A DNA stretch of 64,000 nucleotides from Bradyrhizobium xenonodulans. Lineage in GTDB: Bacteria; Pseudomonadota; Alphaproteobacteria; Rhizobiales; Xanthobacteraceae. Below the pieces are notes generated by a model that saw only the letters and a program-made list of their open reading frames with translations, did not search any database and had not been told where the DNA came from. Below, piece after piece: positions 8,695 through 17,133 of the stretch (the first letter of the stretch is position 1; each line of letters opens with the position of its first letter). The DNA lies in contig NZ_CP089391.1 of assembly GCF_027594865.1 (NCBI RefSeq), forward strand, positions 3,378,501 to 3,442,500, read 5' to 3'. The translations under genes and the position numbers were made by a program.

Positions 8695-9810
8695 CTAGTC
8701 ATGGCTACTTGGTAACGCTACCATTTTGTTCGGCGCGCCCGCACCCGTTACGGCCGGCCTGTCGTCCGAGCGCCGCGACGACGAGCTTTGCCGCTCGATC
8801 ACCTTGAAGCCGAGATCGAGCACCGGCTGCTCGGGACGCCGTCCGTCGATCGCTTCGATCAGCATGGTGGCGGCCGTGTTGCCCATCTCGTAGCGATTGG
8901 TGCGCACGCTGGTGAGAGTGGGGACGGCTGAGGCCATGAATTCGAGGTCGTTGAAGCCGACGATCGCGATCTGCTCGGGCACGGCGATCTCGCGGCGCCG
9001 GCATTCGAACAGCACGCCGAGCGCGAGGTCGTCATTGGCGCAGAACACCGCATCGAGGCCGGGCTCCCGCGCCAGCAAATCGGTGAACAGCGCGCCGCCG
9101 AGCGTCACCGAGGTCGGTGTCGCGGTCGTGACGACGAGGCGTTGCTCGAACAACCCGGCATCCTTCATGGCCGAGACATATCCGTCCAGCCGCCGCTGCA
9201 CCCGCGGATCCATGCGCGCGCCGACGAAGCCGATCTTGCGATGGCCTTGCGCGAACAGGTGCGAAATCGCCGCGCGGGCTGCATCATAGTGCGAAAAGCC
9301 GATCATCATGTCGACCGGGTTGGGTCCGATTTCCATGATCTGCACGATCGGACAGTCGGCCGCCTCCAGCATCGCGCGCGATTCCGTGGTCTGGTCGATG
9401 CCGGTGACGATCAGCCCGGCCGGCTTCTGCGCGAGAAACAGCCGCAGCAGCTTCTCTTCCTGGAGAATACTGTAGCGTGTGTTGGACAATTGGATCGAGT
9501 AGCGGCTGCCTTCGGAGGCGTCATAGATGCCGCGCAGCACGTCCGAGAACACGTTATTGGTGAGAGAGGGGATCAGCACACCGATCACTTCGGTGCGTTG
9601 CGAGGCGAGCGCCCGTGCCGCAAGGTTCGGCACGTAGCCGAGCTCCTTGGCGGCGCTCTCGACCCGCGTCCGCTTGGCGACCGACAGCGCTTCCGGATTA
9701 CGGAAGAAGCGGGACGCTGTGATCGGGCTGACGCCGGCAAGCTCGGCGACTTCCGCCAGCCGGATTTTGCCTGACTTGGTGCGTTTTCGACCCATTGCTG
9801 CTCTTAGCAT
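8695..9810 (-). CDS. LacI-family transcriptional regulator
   Basis: The 371-residue protein has an N-terminal helix-turn-helix of the LacI type (residues about 16-60: RLAEVAELAGVSPITASRFF, then AAKELGYVPNLAARALAS containing the hinge helix) and a periplasmic-binding-protein-like effector domain ending with a short tail. The domain sequence (EVIGVLIPSLTNNVFSDVL) resembles the gluconate-type GntR subgroup. I chose ATG at 9808-9810 with GGAGG 5 bp before it. The gene lies between the leftward catabolic operon and the divergent ABC importer, and operator-like sites occur at both promoters, so it is probably the local repressor released by a sugar or sugar acid. The last codons also carry one of those operators. 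Confidence 0.92.
   Translation of the reverse strand: MLRAAMGRKRTKSGKIRLAEVAELAGVSPITASRFFRNPEALSVAKRTRVESAAKELGYVPNLAARALASQRTEVIGVLIPSLTNNVFSDVLRGIYDASEGSRYSIQLSNTRYSILQEEKLLRLFLAQKPAGLIVTGIDQTTESRAMLEAADCPIVQIMEIGPNPVDMMIGFSHYDAARAAISHLFAQGHRKIGFVGARMDPRVQRRLDGYVSAMKDAGLFEQRLVVTTATPTSVTLGGALFTDLLAREPGLDAVFCANDDLALGVLFECRRREIAVPEQIAIVGFNDLEFMASAVPTLTSVRTNRYEMGNTAATMLIEAIDGRRPEQPVLDLGFKVIERQSSSSRRSDDRPAVTGAGAPNKMVALPSSHD
8710..8723. promoter_or_regulatory. LacI-type operator inside the 3' end of the lacI-family gene
   Basis: The plus strand reads TGGTAACGCTACCA: perfect 5-bp arms TGGTA/TACCA around ACGC, the usual shape of LacI/GalR-family operators with a central CG. It lies within the last codons of the regulator gene and 138 bp upstream of the dehydratase ATG, where it can govern the leftward operon. 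A related site sits at 9837-9850. Confidence 0.6.
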
Positions 9811-9835
9811 AGCCACCTCCGCAAACAAAGGATCG

Positions 9836-9864
9836 TTGACAGCGCTACCAGCACAGACTAACCA
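9836..9864 (+). promoter_or_regulatory. Candidate promoter of the ABC importer, overlapped by operator
   Basis: TTGACA at 9836-9841 is a consensus -35 box. Seventeen bases later TAACCA (9859-9864) is a weak -10. The LacI-type operator at 9837-9850 covers the -35 box, the expected geometry for repression. The untranslated leader would be about 125 nt. The -10 match is poor, so the exact promoter is provisional. Confidence 0.45.
9837..9850. promoter_or_regulatory. LacI-type operator in the regulator/importer divergent gap
   Basis: The sequence TGACAGCGCTACCA is an imperfect dyad (AGCGCT centre). Read on the minus strand it is TGGTAGCGCTGTCA, which matches the other site read the same way (TGGTAGCGTTACCA) at 11 of 14 positions. 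It overlaps the -35 box of the importer promoter. Confidence 0.55.
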
Positions 9865-9996
9865 AAGACAAATTGCCAAAACCGCACAAACTGCTGACAA
9901 TGTCGCCCGCTAAGATCGGGCTTCGGTCGGTGAAGTCTGAAAAAACAAGACGGTCGCGGCGCGAGAGGCGTCGTGGACTTTCGAGGAGGGAGCTAG

Positions 9997-11058
9997 ATGT
10001 CGTCTGTGCAAATCCGCGACGTGCGGAAATCGTTCGGCAATTTTGAAGTCCTGCACGGCGTTTCGATACCGATCGAGGACGGTCAGTTCGTCGTCCTGGT
10101 TGGCCCCTCCGGCTGCGGCAAGTCGACGCTTCTGCGCATGCTCGCCGGTCTTGAGAACATCACCTCCGGCACGATCTCGATCGGCGACCGCGTCGTCAAC
10201 AATATCCAGCCCAAGGAGCGGGATATTGCGATGGTGTTCCAGAACTACGCGCTCTATCCGCACATGACGGTCGCCGAGAACATGGGCTTCTCGCTGAAGC
10301 TGCGGAATGCCAGCTCCGACGAGATCAACAAGCGCGTCAAGCGTGCCGCCGAGATTCTCGCGCTGGCGCCGCTGCTCGAGCGCTATCCGCGCCAGCTCTC
10401 CGGCGGCCAGCGCCAGCGCGTCGCCATGGGCCGCGCCATCGTGCGCGATCCGCAGGTCTTCCTGTTCGACGAGCCCTTGTCGAACCTCGATGCCAAGCTG
10501 CGCGTCGCCATGCGCACCGAGATCAAGGAGCTGCACCAGCGGCTGAAGACCACCACCGTCTACGTCACCCACGACCAGATCGAAGCCATGACCATGGCCG
10601 ACAAGATCGTCGTCATGCATGACGGCATCGTCGAGCAGATGGGCACGCCGCTCGAGCTCTACGACAAGCCGGACAACCAGTTCGTCGCCGGCTTCATCGG
10701 CTCGCCCGCCATGAACTTCCTGAAGGGTCATGTGCGCGTCAACGGCGTTGCGACCTTCGAAGGTCCGAACGGCGTCAAGCTGCCGCTCAAGAGCGCGCCG
10801 GCGGCCTCCGACGGCCGTCCTGCGGTCTACGGCGTGCGGCCCGAGCACTTCACCATCGCCGATGACGGCGCCGAGGCCGAGATCATCGTGGTCGAGCCGA
10901 CCGGCTCGGAGACGCAGGTGTTCGCCAAGGTCGGCGGCGAGCAGGTCGTCGCGGTGTTCCGCGAGCGCCACCAGTTCAACCCGGGCGACAAGGTGCGGCT
11001 GAAGCCCGACCCGTCGCTGGTTCATCTGTTCGACGAGGCGACAGGCAAACGCATGTAG
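9997..11058 (+). CDS. Sugar ABC transporter ATPase (UgpC/MsmK/ThuK type)
   Basis: The 353-residue protein has all motifs of a CUT1-type importer ATPase: Walker [10 protein letters not shown] (36-44), Q-loop in [14 protein letters not shown], signature LSGGQRQR (from 134), Walker B FLFDEP (D158, E159), and H-loop [10 protein letters not shown]. The C-terminal 110 residues form the TOBE/regulatory domain typical of MalK and UgpC relatives. It powers sugar uptake through the two permeases encoded downstream. ATG follows GGAGGGAGCT. First gene of the rightward operon, transcribed from the LacI-controlled promoter. The substrate cannot be read from the ATPase. Confidence 0.95.
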   Translation: MSSVQIRDVRKSFGNFEVLHGVSIPIEDGQFVVLVGPSGCGKSTLLRMLAGLENITSGTISIGDRVVNNIQPKERDIAMVFQNYALYPHMTVAENMGFSLKLRNASSDEINKRVKRAAEILALAPLLERYPRQLSGGQRQRVAMGRAIVRDPQVFLFDEPLSNLDAKLRVAMRTEIKELHQRLKTTTVYVTHDQIEAMTMADKIVVMHDGIVEQMGTPLELYDKPDNQFVAGFIGSPAMNFLKGHVRVNGVATFEGPNGVKLPLKSAPAASDGRPAVYGVRPEHFTIADDGAEAEIIVVEPTGSETQVFAKVGGEQVVAVFRERHQFNPGDKVRLKPDPSLVHLFDEATGKRM

Positions 11059-11119
11059 CGGCGCCGAAGAACGGCCCAAGAACGACCCAATACAAATATA
11101 AAATTTAAGGGAGAGAACG

Positions 11120-12433
11120 ATGAGCGATTTCGACAGGCGAAGTGTGCTTAAAGCCGGCCTGGGCGGCGCGGCCTTGCTTGCGGGTCCGGGGATCGTCCCG
11201 GTCCGCGCGGCGGAGTGGACCAATACGCCGGAGCCGAATGCGTCCATCCGCGTGCTGCGCTGGAAGCAGTTCATCCAGGCCGAGTTCGACAAGTTCGCCG
11301 AGCAGACCAAGAAGTTCTCCGAGAAGACCGGCGTCAAGGTCAAGCTCGAGGCCGAGAGCTGGGAAGACATCCGCCCGAAGGCGGCGGTCGCCGCCAATGT
11401 CGGCGCCGGTCCCGACCTCATCATTGGCACGCTGGATGATCCGCACAAATTCCCGGAGAAGCTGATCGACGTCACAGACGTCGCCGACTACCTCGGCAAG
11501 CAATATGGCGGCTGGTATCCGGTCGCCGAGAAGTACGGCAAGAAGGGCAATGGCTGGATCGCGATCCCGCAGGGCGCGACCGGCGGCTGCCTGAACTACC
11601 GCATCAGCCACGTGAAGGCCGCCGGCTTCGATGAATTCCCGAAGGACACCGCCGGCTTCCTCAAGCTCTGCCAGGCGCTGAAGAAGAACAACACGCCGCC
11701 CGGCTTCGCGCTCGGCCACGCTACGGGCGATGCCAATGGCTGGTGCCAGTGGGCGCTGTGGGCGTTCGGCGGCAAGGTCGTCAACGAGAAGAACGAGGTC
11801 GTGATCGACTCGCCCGAGACGGTTGCCGCGCTCGAATACGTCAAGCAGCTCTACGACACCTTCATCCCCGGCGTGCTGTCGTGGAATGACAGCAACAACA
11901 ACAAGGCGTTCCTGAACGGCGAGCTCAGCCTGACCTTGAACGGCATCTCGATCTGGACCGTCGGCAAGAACTCCACCGATCCGAAGCAGCAGGAGATCGC
12001 CAAGGACATGAACCACGCGCCGATGCCGATCGGGCCCGTGGGCGTGTCGACCGAGCAGCAGAACGTGCTGGTCTATTACGGCTACAAGCACTCGAAGTAT
12101 CCGAAGGCGGTCAAGGAATACATCAAGTTCATGATGGACAAGGAGAACTACGACGCGTGGGAGGTTTCCTCCAACGGCTACGTGTCGCCGCCGCTCCCGG
12201 CCTACAACGACAACCCGGTGTGGACGTCGGATCCGAAGATCACGCCGTATCGCGACTGCCTCAAGCGCTGCCGCGACAACGGCTTTGCCGGCGATCTCGG
12301 TTATGCCTCCGCCGCCGTGATGGGCGACTTCGTCGTCGTCGACATGTTCGCGGAAGCTGCCTCCGGCTCGGCGACGCCGAAGCAGGCGGCCGCCCGCGCC
12401 GCCGAGCGTGCCAAGCGCTACTACCAGGTCTGA
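11120..12433 (+). CDS. Sugar ABC transporter extracellular solute-binding protein (Tat signal)
   Basis: The 437-residue protein starts with a twin-arginine motif (DRRSVLK, residues 5-11), a hydrophobic segment (AGLGGAALLAG) and a likely cleavage after VRAA near 33. The mature part has the family 1 solute-binding-protein pattern, with IRVLRWKQF, a central domain containing WIAIPQGATGG, and FLNGELSLTLNGISIW. It binds the sugar in the periplasm and delivers it to the permeases. Export by Tat instead of Sec is less common for this class and suggests folding before export. AAGGGAGAGAACG precedes the ATG. A perfect stem-loop with a UUCG loop follows directly after the gene. Confidence 0.93.
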   Translation: MSDFDRRSVLKAGLGGAALLAGPGIVPVRAAEWTNTPEPNASIRVLRWKQFIQAEFDKFAEQTKKFSEKTGVKVKLEAESWEDIRPKAAVAANVGAGPDLIIGTLDDPHKFPEKLIDVTDVADYLGKQYGGWYPVAEKYGKKGNGWIAIPQGATGGCLNYRISHVKAAGFDEFPKDTAGFLKLCQALKKNNTPPGFALGHATGDANGWCQWALWAFGGKVVNEKNEVVIDSPETVAALEYVKQLYDTFIPGVLSWNDSNNNKAFLNGELSLTLNGISIWTVGKNSTDPKQQEIAKDMNHAPMPIGPVGVSTEQQNVLVYYGYKHSKYPKAVKEYIKFMMDKENYDAWEVSSNGYVSPPLPAYNDNPVWTSDPKITPYRDCLKRCRDNGFAGDLGYASAAVMGDFVVVDMFAEAASGSATPKQAAARAAERAKRYYQV

Positions 12434-12447
12434 TCAACTCCAATCCG

Positions 12448-12475
12448 CACGGCGTCCGGTTCGCCGGACGCCGTG
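12448..12475 (+). other. Intercistronic stem-loop with UUCG tetraloop
   Basis: The arms CACGGCGTCCGG (12448-12459) and CCGGACGCCGTG (12464-12475) pair perfectly over 12 bp around the loop TTCG. There is no clean T-run (ACTCTTCTTTC follows), so partial termination or 3'-end protection of the binding-protein message is more likely than full termination. Confidence 0.75.
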
Positions 12476-12500
12476 ACTCTTCTTTCGTGGGGAATCCGAC

Positions 12501-13448
12501 ATGGCAGTTATGGCTGAGTCCGGTGTCGCGCAGGTCAAGCGCGCCAGCCTGTGGACCAGGGCATTCGAGAGCCGGAATTTTCTCGGCGCGATGTTCATGG
12601 TGCCGGCGATCACGATTCTCATCCTGTTTCTGGCCTACCCGCTGGCGCTGGGCTTCTGGCTCGGCATGACCGATACCAAGATCGGCGGGGCCGGGCGCTA
12701 CATCGGCTTCCAGAACTTCGTCTCGCTGGCCAAGGACTCCGTGTTCTGGCTCTCGGTGTTCAACACCATCTTCTACACGGTCACCGCCAGCATCGTGAAA
12801 TTCGCCATCGGCCTCTATCTGGCGCTATTGCTCAACGAGCGGCTGCCGATGAAGTCGATGATCCGGGCCATCGTGCTGCTGCCCTTCGTGGTGCCGACCG
12901 TGCTCTCCGCGATCGCGTTCTGGTGGATCTATGACAGCCAGTTCTCGATCATCTCCTGGGTGCTGATCAAGGCCGGCCTGATCACGCGCTACATCGACTT
13001 CCTCGGCGATCCCTGGAATGCGCGCTGGTCGGTCGTCGCCGCCAACATCTGGCGCGGCGTGCCGTTCGTGGCGATCACGCTGCTGGCGGGCCTTCAGACC
13101 ATCTCGCCCTCGCTCTACGAGGCCGCCAATCTCGACGGCGCCACCAACATGCAGCGCTTCCGCCACATCACGCTGCCGATGCTGTCGCCGATCATCGCGG
13201 TCGTGATGACGTTCTCGGTGCTGATGACGTTCACCGACTTCCAGCTGATCTACACCATCACGCGGGGCGGGCCGATCAATTCCACCCATCTGATGGCGAC
13301 CCTGTCGTTCCAGCGCGCCATCACCGGCGGCAATCTCGGCGAGGGCGCGGCGATCTCGAACGCGATGATCCCGTTCCTGGTCGCGGCGATCCTGCTCAGC
13401 TTCTTCGGGCTTCAGCGCTCTCGCTGGCAACAGGGCGGGAGGGACTGA
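12501..13448 (+). CDS. Sugar ABC transporter permease (MalF/UgpA type)
   Basis: The 315-residue inner-membrane protein has six hydrophobic helices starting with LGAMFMVPAITILILFLAYPLALGF. The cytoplasmic EAA coupling loop is visible as LYEAANLDGATNMQRFRHITLPML around residue 200, which docks on the ATPase. It forms the transmembrane channel with the second permease. The ATG is preceded by GGGGA at 7 bp. It is the third gene of the importer operon, two bases before the next gene. Confidence 0.94.
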   Translation: MAVMAESGVAQVKRASLWTRAFESRNFLGAMFMVPAITILILFLAYPLALGFWLGMTDTKIGGAGRYIGFQNFVSLAKDSVFWLSVFNTIFYTVTASIVKFAIGLYLALLLNERLPMKSMIRAIVLLPFVVPTVLSAIAFWWIYDSQFSIISWVLIKAGLITRYIDFLGDPWNARWSVVAANIWRGVPFVAITLLAGLQTISPSLYEAANLDGATNMQRFRHITLPMLSPIIAVVMTFSVLMTFTDFQLIYTITRGGPINSTHLMATLSFQRAITGGNLGEGAAISNAMIPFLVAAILLSFFGLQRSRWQQGGRD

Positions 13449-13450
13449 CC

Positions 13451-14326
13451 ATGAGCACCGCAGACGACCAAAGCGTCGGAATGGACTACCTGGAAAGTTT
13501 TCCGCGCAAATTCCTGCGCGTCTACCTTCCGCTCGGCCTTATCATCTTCTTCCTGCTGTTCCCGTTCTACTGGATGGCGGTTGCGACGTTCAAGCCGGAT
13601 GCGGAGATGTACGACTACGAGAAGTACAATCCGTTCTGGATCCTGCATCCGACGCTGGAGCACATCAAGAAGCTGTTCTTCGACACCGACTATCCGCTCT
13701 GGATGTGGAACACCGTGATCGTCTCGGTGTCCTCCACCTTCATCTCGCTGTTCGCCAGCGTCTGCGCCGCCTATGCGATCGAACGCCTGCGCTACAAGGG
13801 CTCGCGCTATGTGGGCCTTGCGATCTTCCTCGGCTATCTCGTGCCGCCCTCGATCCTGTTCATCCCGCTGGCGGCGATCGTGTTCCAACTCGGTCTGTTC
13901 GACGGCAATCTGGCGTTGATCCTGACCTATCCGACCTTCCTGATCCCGTTCTGCACCTGGCTCCTGATGGGCTATTTCCGCACCATCCCCTATGAGCTGG
14001 AGGAGTGCGCGCTGATCGACGGGGCGACGCGGCTTCAGATCCTGATCAAGATCACGCTGCCGCTGTCGCTTCCCGGGGTGATCTCGGCGGGCATCTTCGC
14101 CTTCACGTTGTCCTGGAACGAGTTCATCTACGCGCTGACCTTCATCTCCTCGTCGGAGAACAAGACCATTCCCGTCGGCGCCATCACCGAACTCGTCAAC
14201 GGCGACGTCTATCATTGGGGCGCACTGATGGCGGCGGCCCTGACCGGCTCGGTCCCCGTAGTTATCCTTTATTCCTTCTTCGTGGAGTACTATGTGTCGG
14301 CAATGACCGGCGCCGTGAAGGAATGA
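13451..14326 (+). CDS. Sugar ABC transporter permease (MalG/UgpE type)
   Basis: The 291-residue inner-membrane protein is the second permease subunit, with helices beginning at LPLGLIIFFLLFPFYWMAV and the EAA loop LEECALIDGATRLQILIKITLPLSLPG near residue 195. The domain ends with the usual VPVVILYSFFVEYYVSAMTGAVKE. Only two bases separate it from the upstream permease, so translation is coupled. Together with the ATPase and binding protein it completes a CUT1-type importer. Downstream genes of sugar-acid metabolism follow in the same direction after 73 bp. Confidence 0.94.
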   Translation: MSTADDQSVGMDYLESFPRKFLRVYLPLGLIIFFLLFPFYWMAVATFKPDAEMYDYEKYNPFWILHPTLEHIKKLFFDTDYPLWMWNTVIVSVSSTFISLFASVCAAYAIERLRYKGSRYVGLAIFLGYLVPPSILFIPLAAIVFQLGLFDGNLALILTYPTFLIPFCTWLLMGYFRTIPYELEECALIDGATRLQILIKITLPLSLPGVISAGIFAFTLSWNEFIYALTFISSSENKTIPVGAITELVNGDVYHWGALMAAALTGSVPVVILYSFFVEYYVSAMTGAVKE

Positions 14327-14399
14327 TCGCGGGGCCTGCCTGAAAACGCGCCAGTAGACCAAGGGCGGCGCGTTCCGGCCAATAAGAAGGAGTAGGCTC

Positions 14400-15386
14400 T
14401 TGCACATTCTGGTTCTCGGCGCCGCCGGCATGGTCGGCCGCAAATTGTGTGAACGGCTGTTGCGCGACGGCCGGCTCGGCAAGAGCGACATCACCAAGCT
14501 GACCATGCATGACGTGGTCGAGCCGAAGAAGCCGGAAAAGGCCGGTTTCGCCGTCGAGACCGTCTCGGGCGATTTCGCCGTCCCGGGCGCGGCCGAGAAG
14601 CTGATCGCCGGCCGCCCGGACGTGATCTTCCATCTCGCCGCGATCGTCTCGGGCGAAGCCGAGCTCGATTTCGACAAGGGCTATCGCATCAATCTCGACG
14701 GCACGCGGATGTTGCTCGATGCGGTCAGGCTGGTCGGCGGCGGCTACAAGCCGCGCGTGGTGTTCACGTCCTCGATCGCGGTGTTCGGCGCCCCGTTCCC
14801 CGATGCGATCGGCGACGAGTTCTTCCACACCCCGCTGCTCAGCTACGGCGCGCAGAAGGCGATCGGCGAATTGCTGCTCGCCGACTATTCGCGCCGCGGC
14901 TTCCTCGACGGCATCGGCATCCGCCTGCCGACCATCTGCATCCGGCCCGGCCTGCCCAACAAGGCGGCATCGGGCTTCTTCTCCAACATCCTGCGTGAGC
15001 CGCTGGCCGGCAAGGAAGCGGTCCTCCCGGTCTCCGAGGACGTCCGCCACTGGCACGCTACGCCGCGCTCCGCGGTCGGCTTCCTGCTGCACGCCGGCAC
15101 CATGGACCTCGCCAAGGTCGGCCCGCGCCGCAATTTGACCATGCCTGGCTTCTCGGCCACGGTCGGTGAGCAGATCGCAGCACTCAGGCGAGTGGCCGGC
15201 GACAAGGTCGCCGCGCGCATCAAGCACGAGCCGGATCCCTTCATCGTCGGCATCGTCGGCGGCTGGCCGCGCAATTTCGAGGCGAAGCGGGCCCGCGAGC
15301 TCGGCTTCACCACCGAAGAAAAGTCCTTCGACGACATCATCCGCATTCACATCGAAGACGAGCTCGGCGGCAATTTCGTCGCCTGA
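14400..15386 (+). CDS. NAD-dependent epimerase/dehydratase-type dehydrogenase, DenD-like
   Basis: The 328-residue protein is an extended SDR, with the nucleotide motif GAAGMVG (7-13) and catalytic Y149-G-A-Q-K153, plus TSSIAVFG around 123-130. Overall length and the segments LPTICIRPG and RHWHATPRSAVGFLLHA resemble D-erythronate dehydrogenase (DenD), which oxidises a sugar acid at C2. Substrate assignment from sequence alone is tentative; the other genes of the erythronate route (OtnK, OtnC, OtnI) are not present. The start is TTG, supported by AAGGAG (14387-14392) seven bases before it. It lies between the importer and the PfkB kinase, so it probably acts on an imported sugar acid or its product. 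Confidence 0.78.
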   Translation: MHILVLGAAGMVGRKLCERLLRDGRLGKSDITKLTMHDVVEPKKPEKAGFAVETVSGDFAVPGAAEKLIAGRPDVIFHLAAIVSGEAELDFDKGYRINLDGTRMLLDAVRLVGGGYKPRVVFTSSIAVFGAPFPDAIGDEFFHTPLLSYGAQKAIGELLLADYSRRGFLDGIGIRLPTICIRPGLPNKAASGFFSNILREPLAGKEAVLPVSEDVRHWHATPRSAVGFLLHAGTMDLAKVGPRRNLTMPGFSATVGEQIAALRRVAGDKVAARIKHEPDPFIVGIVGGWPRNFEAKRARELGFTTEEKSFDDIIRIHIEDELGGNFVA

Positions 15387-15394
15387 CGTTACAG

Positions 15395-16396
15395 ATGAAC
15401 AGAGTGGATATGACGATGGCGAGCGTGGCTTGCATCGGCGAATGCATGGTTGAGCTCCGGCAGGCCCAGGGGGGACATTCCTCCGGGCAATCTGCCGGGC
15501 AGGGCGGTGGGCTGTACTCGCGCGGCTTTGGTGGCGACACCCTCAACACGGCGGTGTATCTGGCGCGGCTCGAGGTCAAGGTCGACTATCTCACTGCGCT
15601 CGGCGATGACGCCCTGAGCGATGAGATGATCGCGGCCTGGAATGCGGAGAGCGTCGGGACAAGGCGGGTCGTGCGGCTGCCGGGCAAGCTGCCCGGCCTC
15701 TACATGATCCAGACGGACGCGAAGGGCGAGCGCCAGTTCTTCCACTGGCGCGACAGTGCGGCAGCCCGCCAGCTGATGAGCCTGCCGGAGACGGACGAGC
15801 TGCTCAACTCGCTGATGAGCTACGACATCGTCTATCTCTCCGCGATCACGCTCTCGATCTACGACGCGCCGGGACGCGAGCGCCTGTTCGCGGCGATCAA
15901 GCGGGCGCGCCTGCTCGGCACCCGCTTCGTGTTCGACACCAATTTTCGCGCCCGGGGCTGGCCCGATCGCGACGTGGCGCGCGAGGTGTTTGCCACGGCC
16001 TTTGACGCCGCCGACATCGTGCTGACCTCGACCGAGGATCTGCTCGCGCTCCATCCCGGCGAGAGCCAAGATCAGTTGATGGCGCGCATCCCCACGCCGG
16101 AACTGGTGTTCCGGCTGGCCGAGCCCGTCAGCCTGCTGCGCTTCCCCGGCGGGACCAGCGAGGTCCGCGCCGAACCAATGACAAAACCCGTCGTTGATAC
16201 CACGGCGGCCGGCGACAGCTTTGCCGCGGCCTATATCGCGGCCCGGCTCGGCGGCGCGGATCCGGTGGAGGCGGCCCAGGCCGGGCATCGCCTCGCCAGC
16301 CTCGTGATCTGCTATCCCGGCGCCATCATTCCGGGCTATGCCATGCCCCCGAAGAAACGGCACCGGCCGGCGACCTCTCGCCAAGCCACCAAGTAA
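15395..16396 (+). CDS. PfkB-family carbohydrate kinase, 2-keto-3-deoxygluconate kinase-like
   Basis: The 333-residue protein has the N-terminal PfkB signature GGDTLNTAVYLARL and the C-terminal signature DTTAAGDSFAAAYIAARL with the catalytic Asp in AAGDS (usually GAGD; here the first Gly is Ala). It also has the KDG-kinase-like FDTNFRARGWPD. It would phosphorylate a 2-keto-3-deoxy acid with ATP, feeding the aldolase encoded next. Start choice is uncertain among ATG codons at 15395, 15410 and 15416, none with a strong ribosome site; the first is annotated. The order kinase-aldolase matches Entner-Doudoroff-type sugar-acid operons. Confidence 0.85.
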   Translation: MNRVDMTMASVACIGECMVELRQAQGGHSSGQSAGQGGGLYSRGFGGDTLNTAVYLARLEVKVDYLTALGDDALSDEMIAAWNAESVGTRRVVRLPGKLPGLYMIQTDAKGERQFFHWRDSAAARQLMSLPETDELLNSLMSYDIVYLSAITLSIYDAPGRERLFAAIKRARLLGTRFVFDTNFRARGWPDRDVAREVFATAFDAADIVLTSTEDLLALHPGESQDQLMARIPTPELVFRLAEPVSLLRFPGGTSEVRAEPMTKPVVDTTAAGDSFAAAYIAARLGGADPVEAAQAGHRLASLVICYPGAIIPGYAMPPKKRHRPATSRQATK

Positions 16397-16423
16397 GATC
16401 GAGACCCAAGGTTAGATCAACAG

Positions 16424-17074
16424 ATGACCACGACTGCCCAACAGAACCACCTCGCTGCGCTGCTCAAAGCCGCGACCGTCATTCCCGTTCTGACCATCGA
16501 GCGTATCCATGATGCCGTGCCGCTGGCGCGTGCGCTGGTGGCCGGTGGCGTCCGCACGCTGGAGGTGACGATGCGCACCCCCGTGGCGATCGAGGCGGCG
16601 AGGGCGATGATGGCCGAGGTCCCAGAGGCGGTCGTCGGCATCGGCACCATTCTCAATCCGGCCGACTTCACCCGTGTCGAGAAGCTCGGCGTCGCATTCG
16701 GCATCAGCCCGGGCCTGACCCCCGATCTCCTCAAGGTCGCCGCTCACAGCTCCCTGCCGTTCGCGCCGGGCATCGCGACCGCCTCCGAACTGATGATGGC
16801 GCTGTCCTATGGCCTCGACGTCGCAAAATTCTTCCCGGCCGAGCAGGCCGGCGGCATCAAGGGCCTGCGCGCCCTCGCTGGGCCGTTCCCGAATGTGCGG
16901 TTCTGCCCGACCGGCGGGGTCGGTGAGGCCAATGCGGCGACCTGGCTCGCCGAGCCCAACGTCGTCGCGGTCGGCGGTTCCTGGCTCTGCCCGACGGCGG
17001 AGATCAAGGCGGGGAACTGGGCCGGCATAACTGCCATCTGCCAGCGCACCCTCCAGGCCCTTAAACCGGCGTGA
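16424..17074 (+). CDS. eda: 2-dehydro-3-deoxy-phosphogluconate (KDPG/KDPGal) aldolase
   Basis: The 216-residue class I aldolase has E47 in LEVTMRTP, the GIGTILNP block near 72-79, and the Schiff-base lysine K135 in DVAKFFPAE. It also has CPTGGV, the phosphate-binding motif. It cleaves 2-keto-3-deoxy-6-phospho sugar acids to pyruvate and glyceraldehyde-3-phosphate. Length and motifs are typical of Eda. It is the last gene of the importer operon and receives the product of the PfkB kinase, so the cluster runs as dehydratase, kinase, aldolase. Confidence 0.9.
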   Translation: MTTTAQQNHLAALLKAATVIPVLTIERIHDAVPLARALVAGGVRTLEVTMRTPVAIEAARAMMAEVPEAVVGIGTILNPADFTRVEKLGVAFGISPGLTPDLLKVAAHSSLPFAPGIATASELMMALSYGLDVAKFFPAEQAGGIKGLRALAGPFPNVRFCPTGGVGEANAATWLAEPNVVAVGGSWLCPTAEIKAGNWAGITAICQRTLQALKPA

Positions 17075-17133
17075 AGTCTTGCCATCCCTGCGCTAAGACT
17101 TAGCTCAGGAAGAGACCCCAGGGAGAAGAGACC

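Noticed and set aside
9910..11475. Long minus-strand frame of 521 residues opposite the ABC ATPase
   Set aside because: It has no family resemblance and lies opposite a clear ATPase gene.
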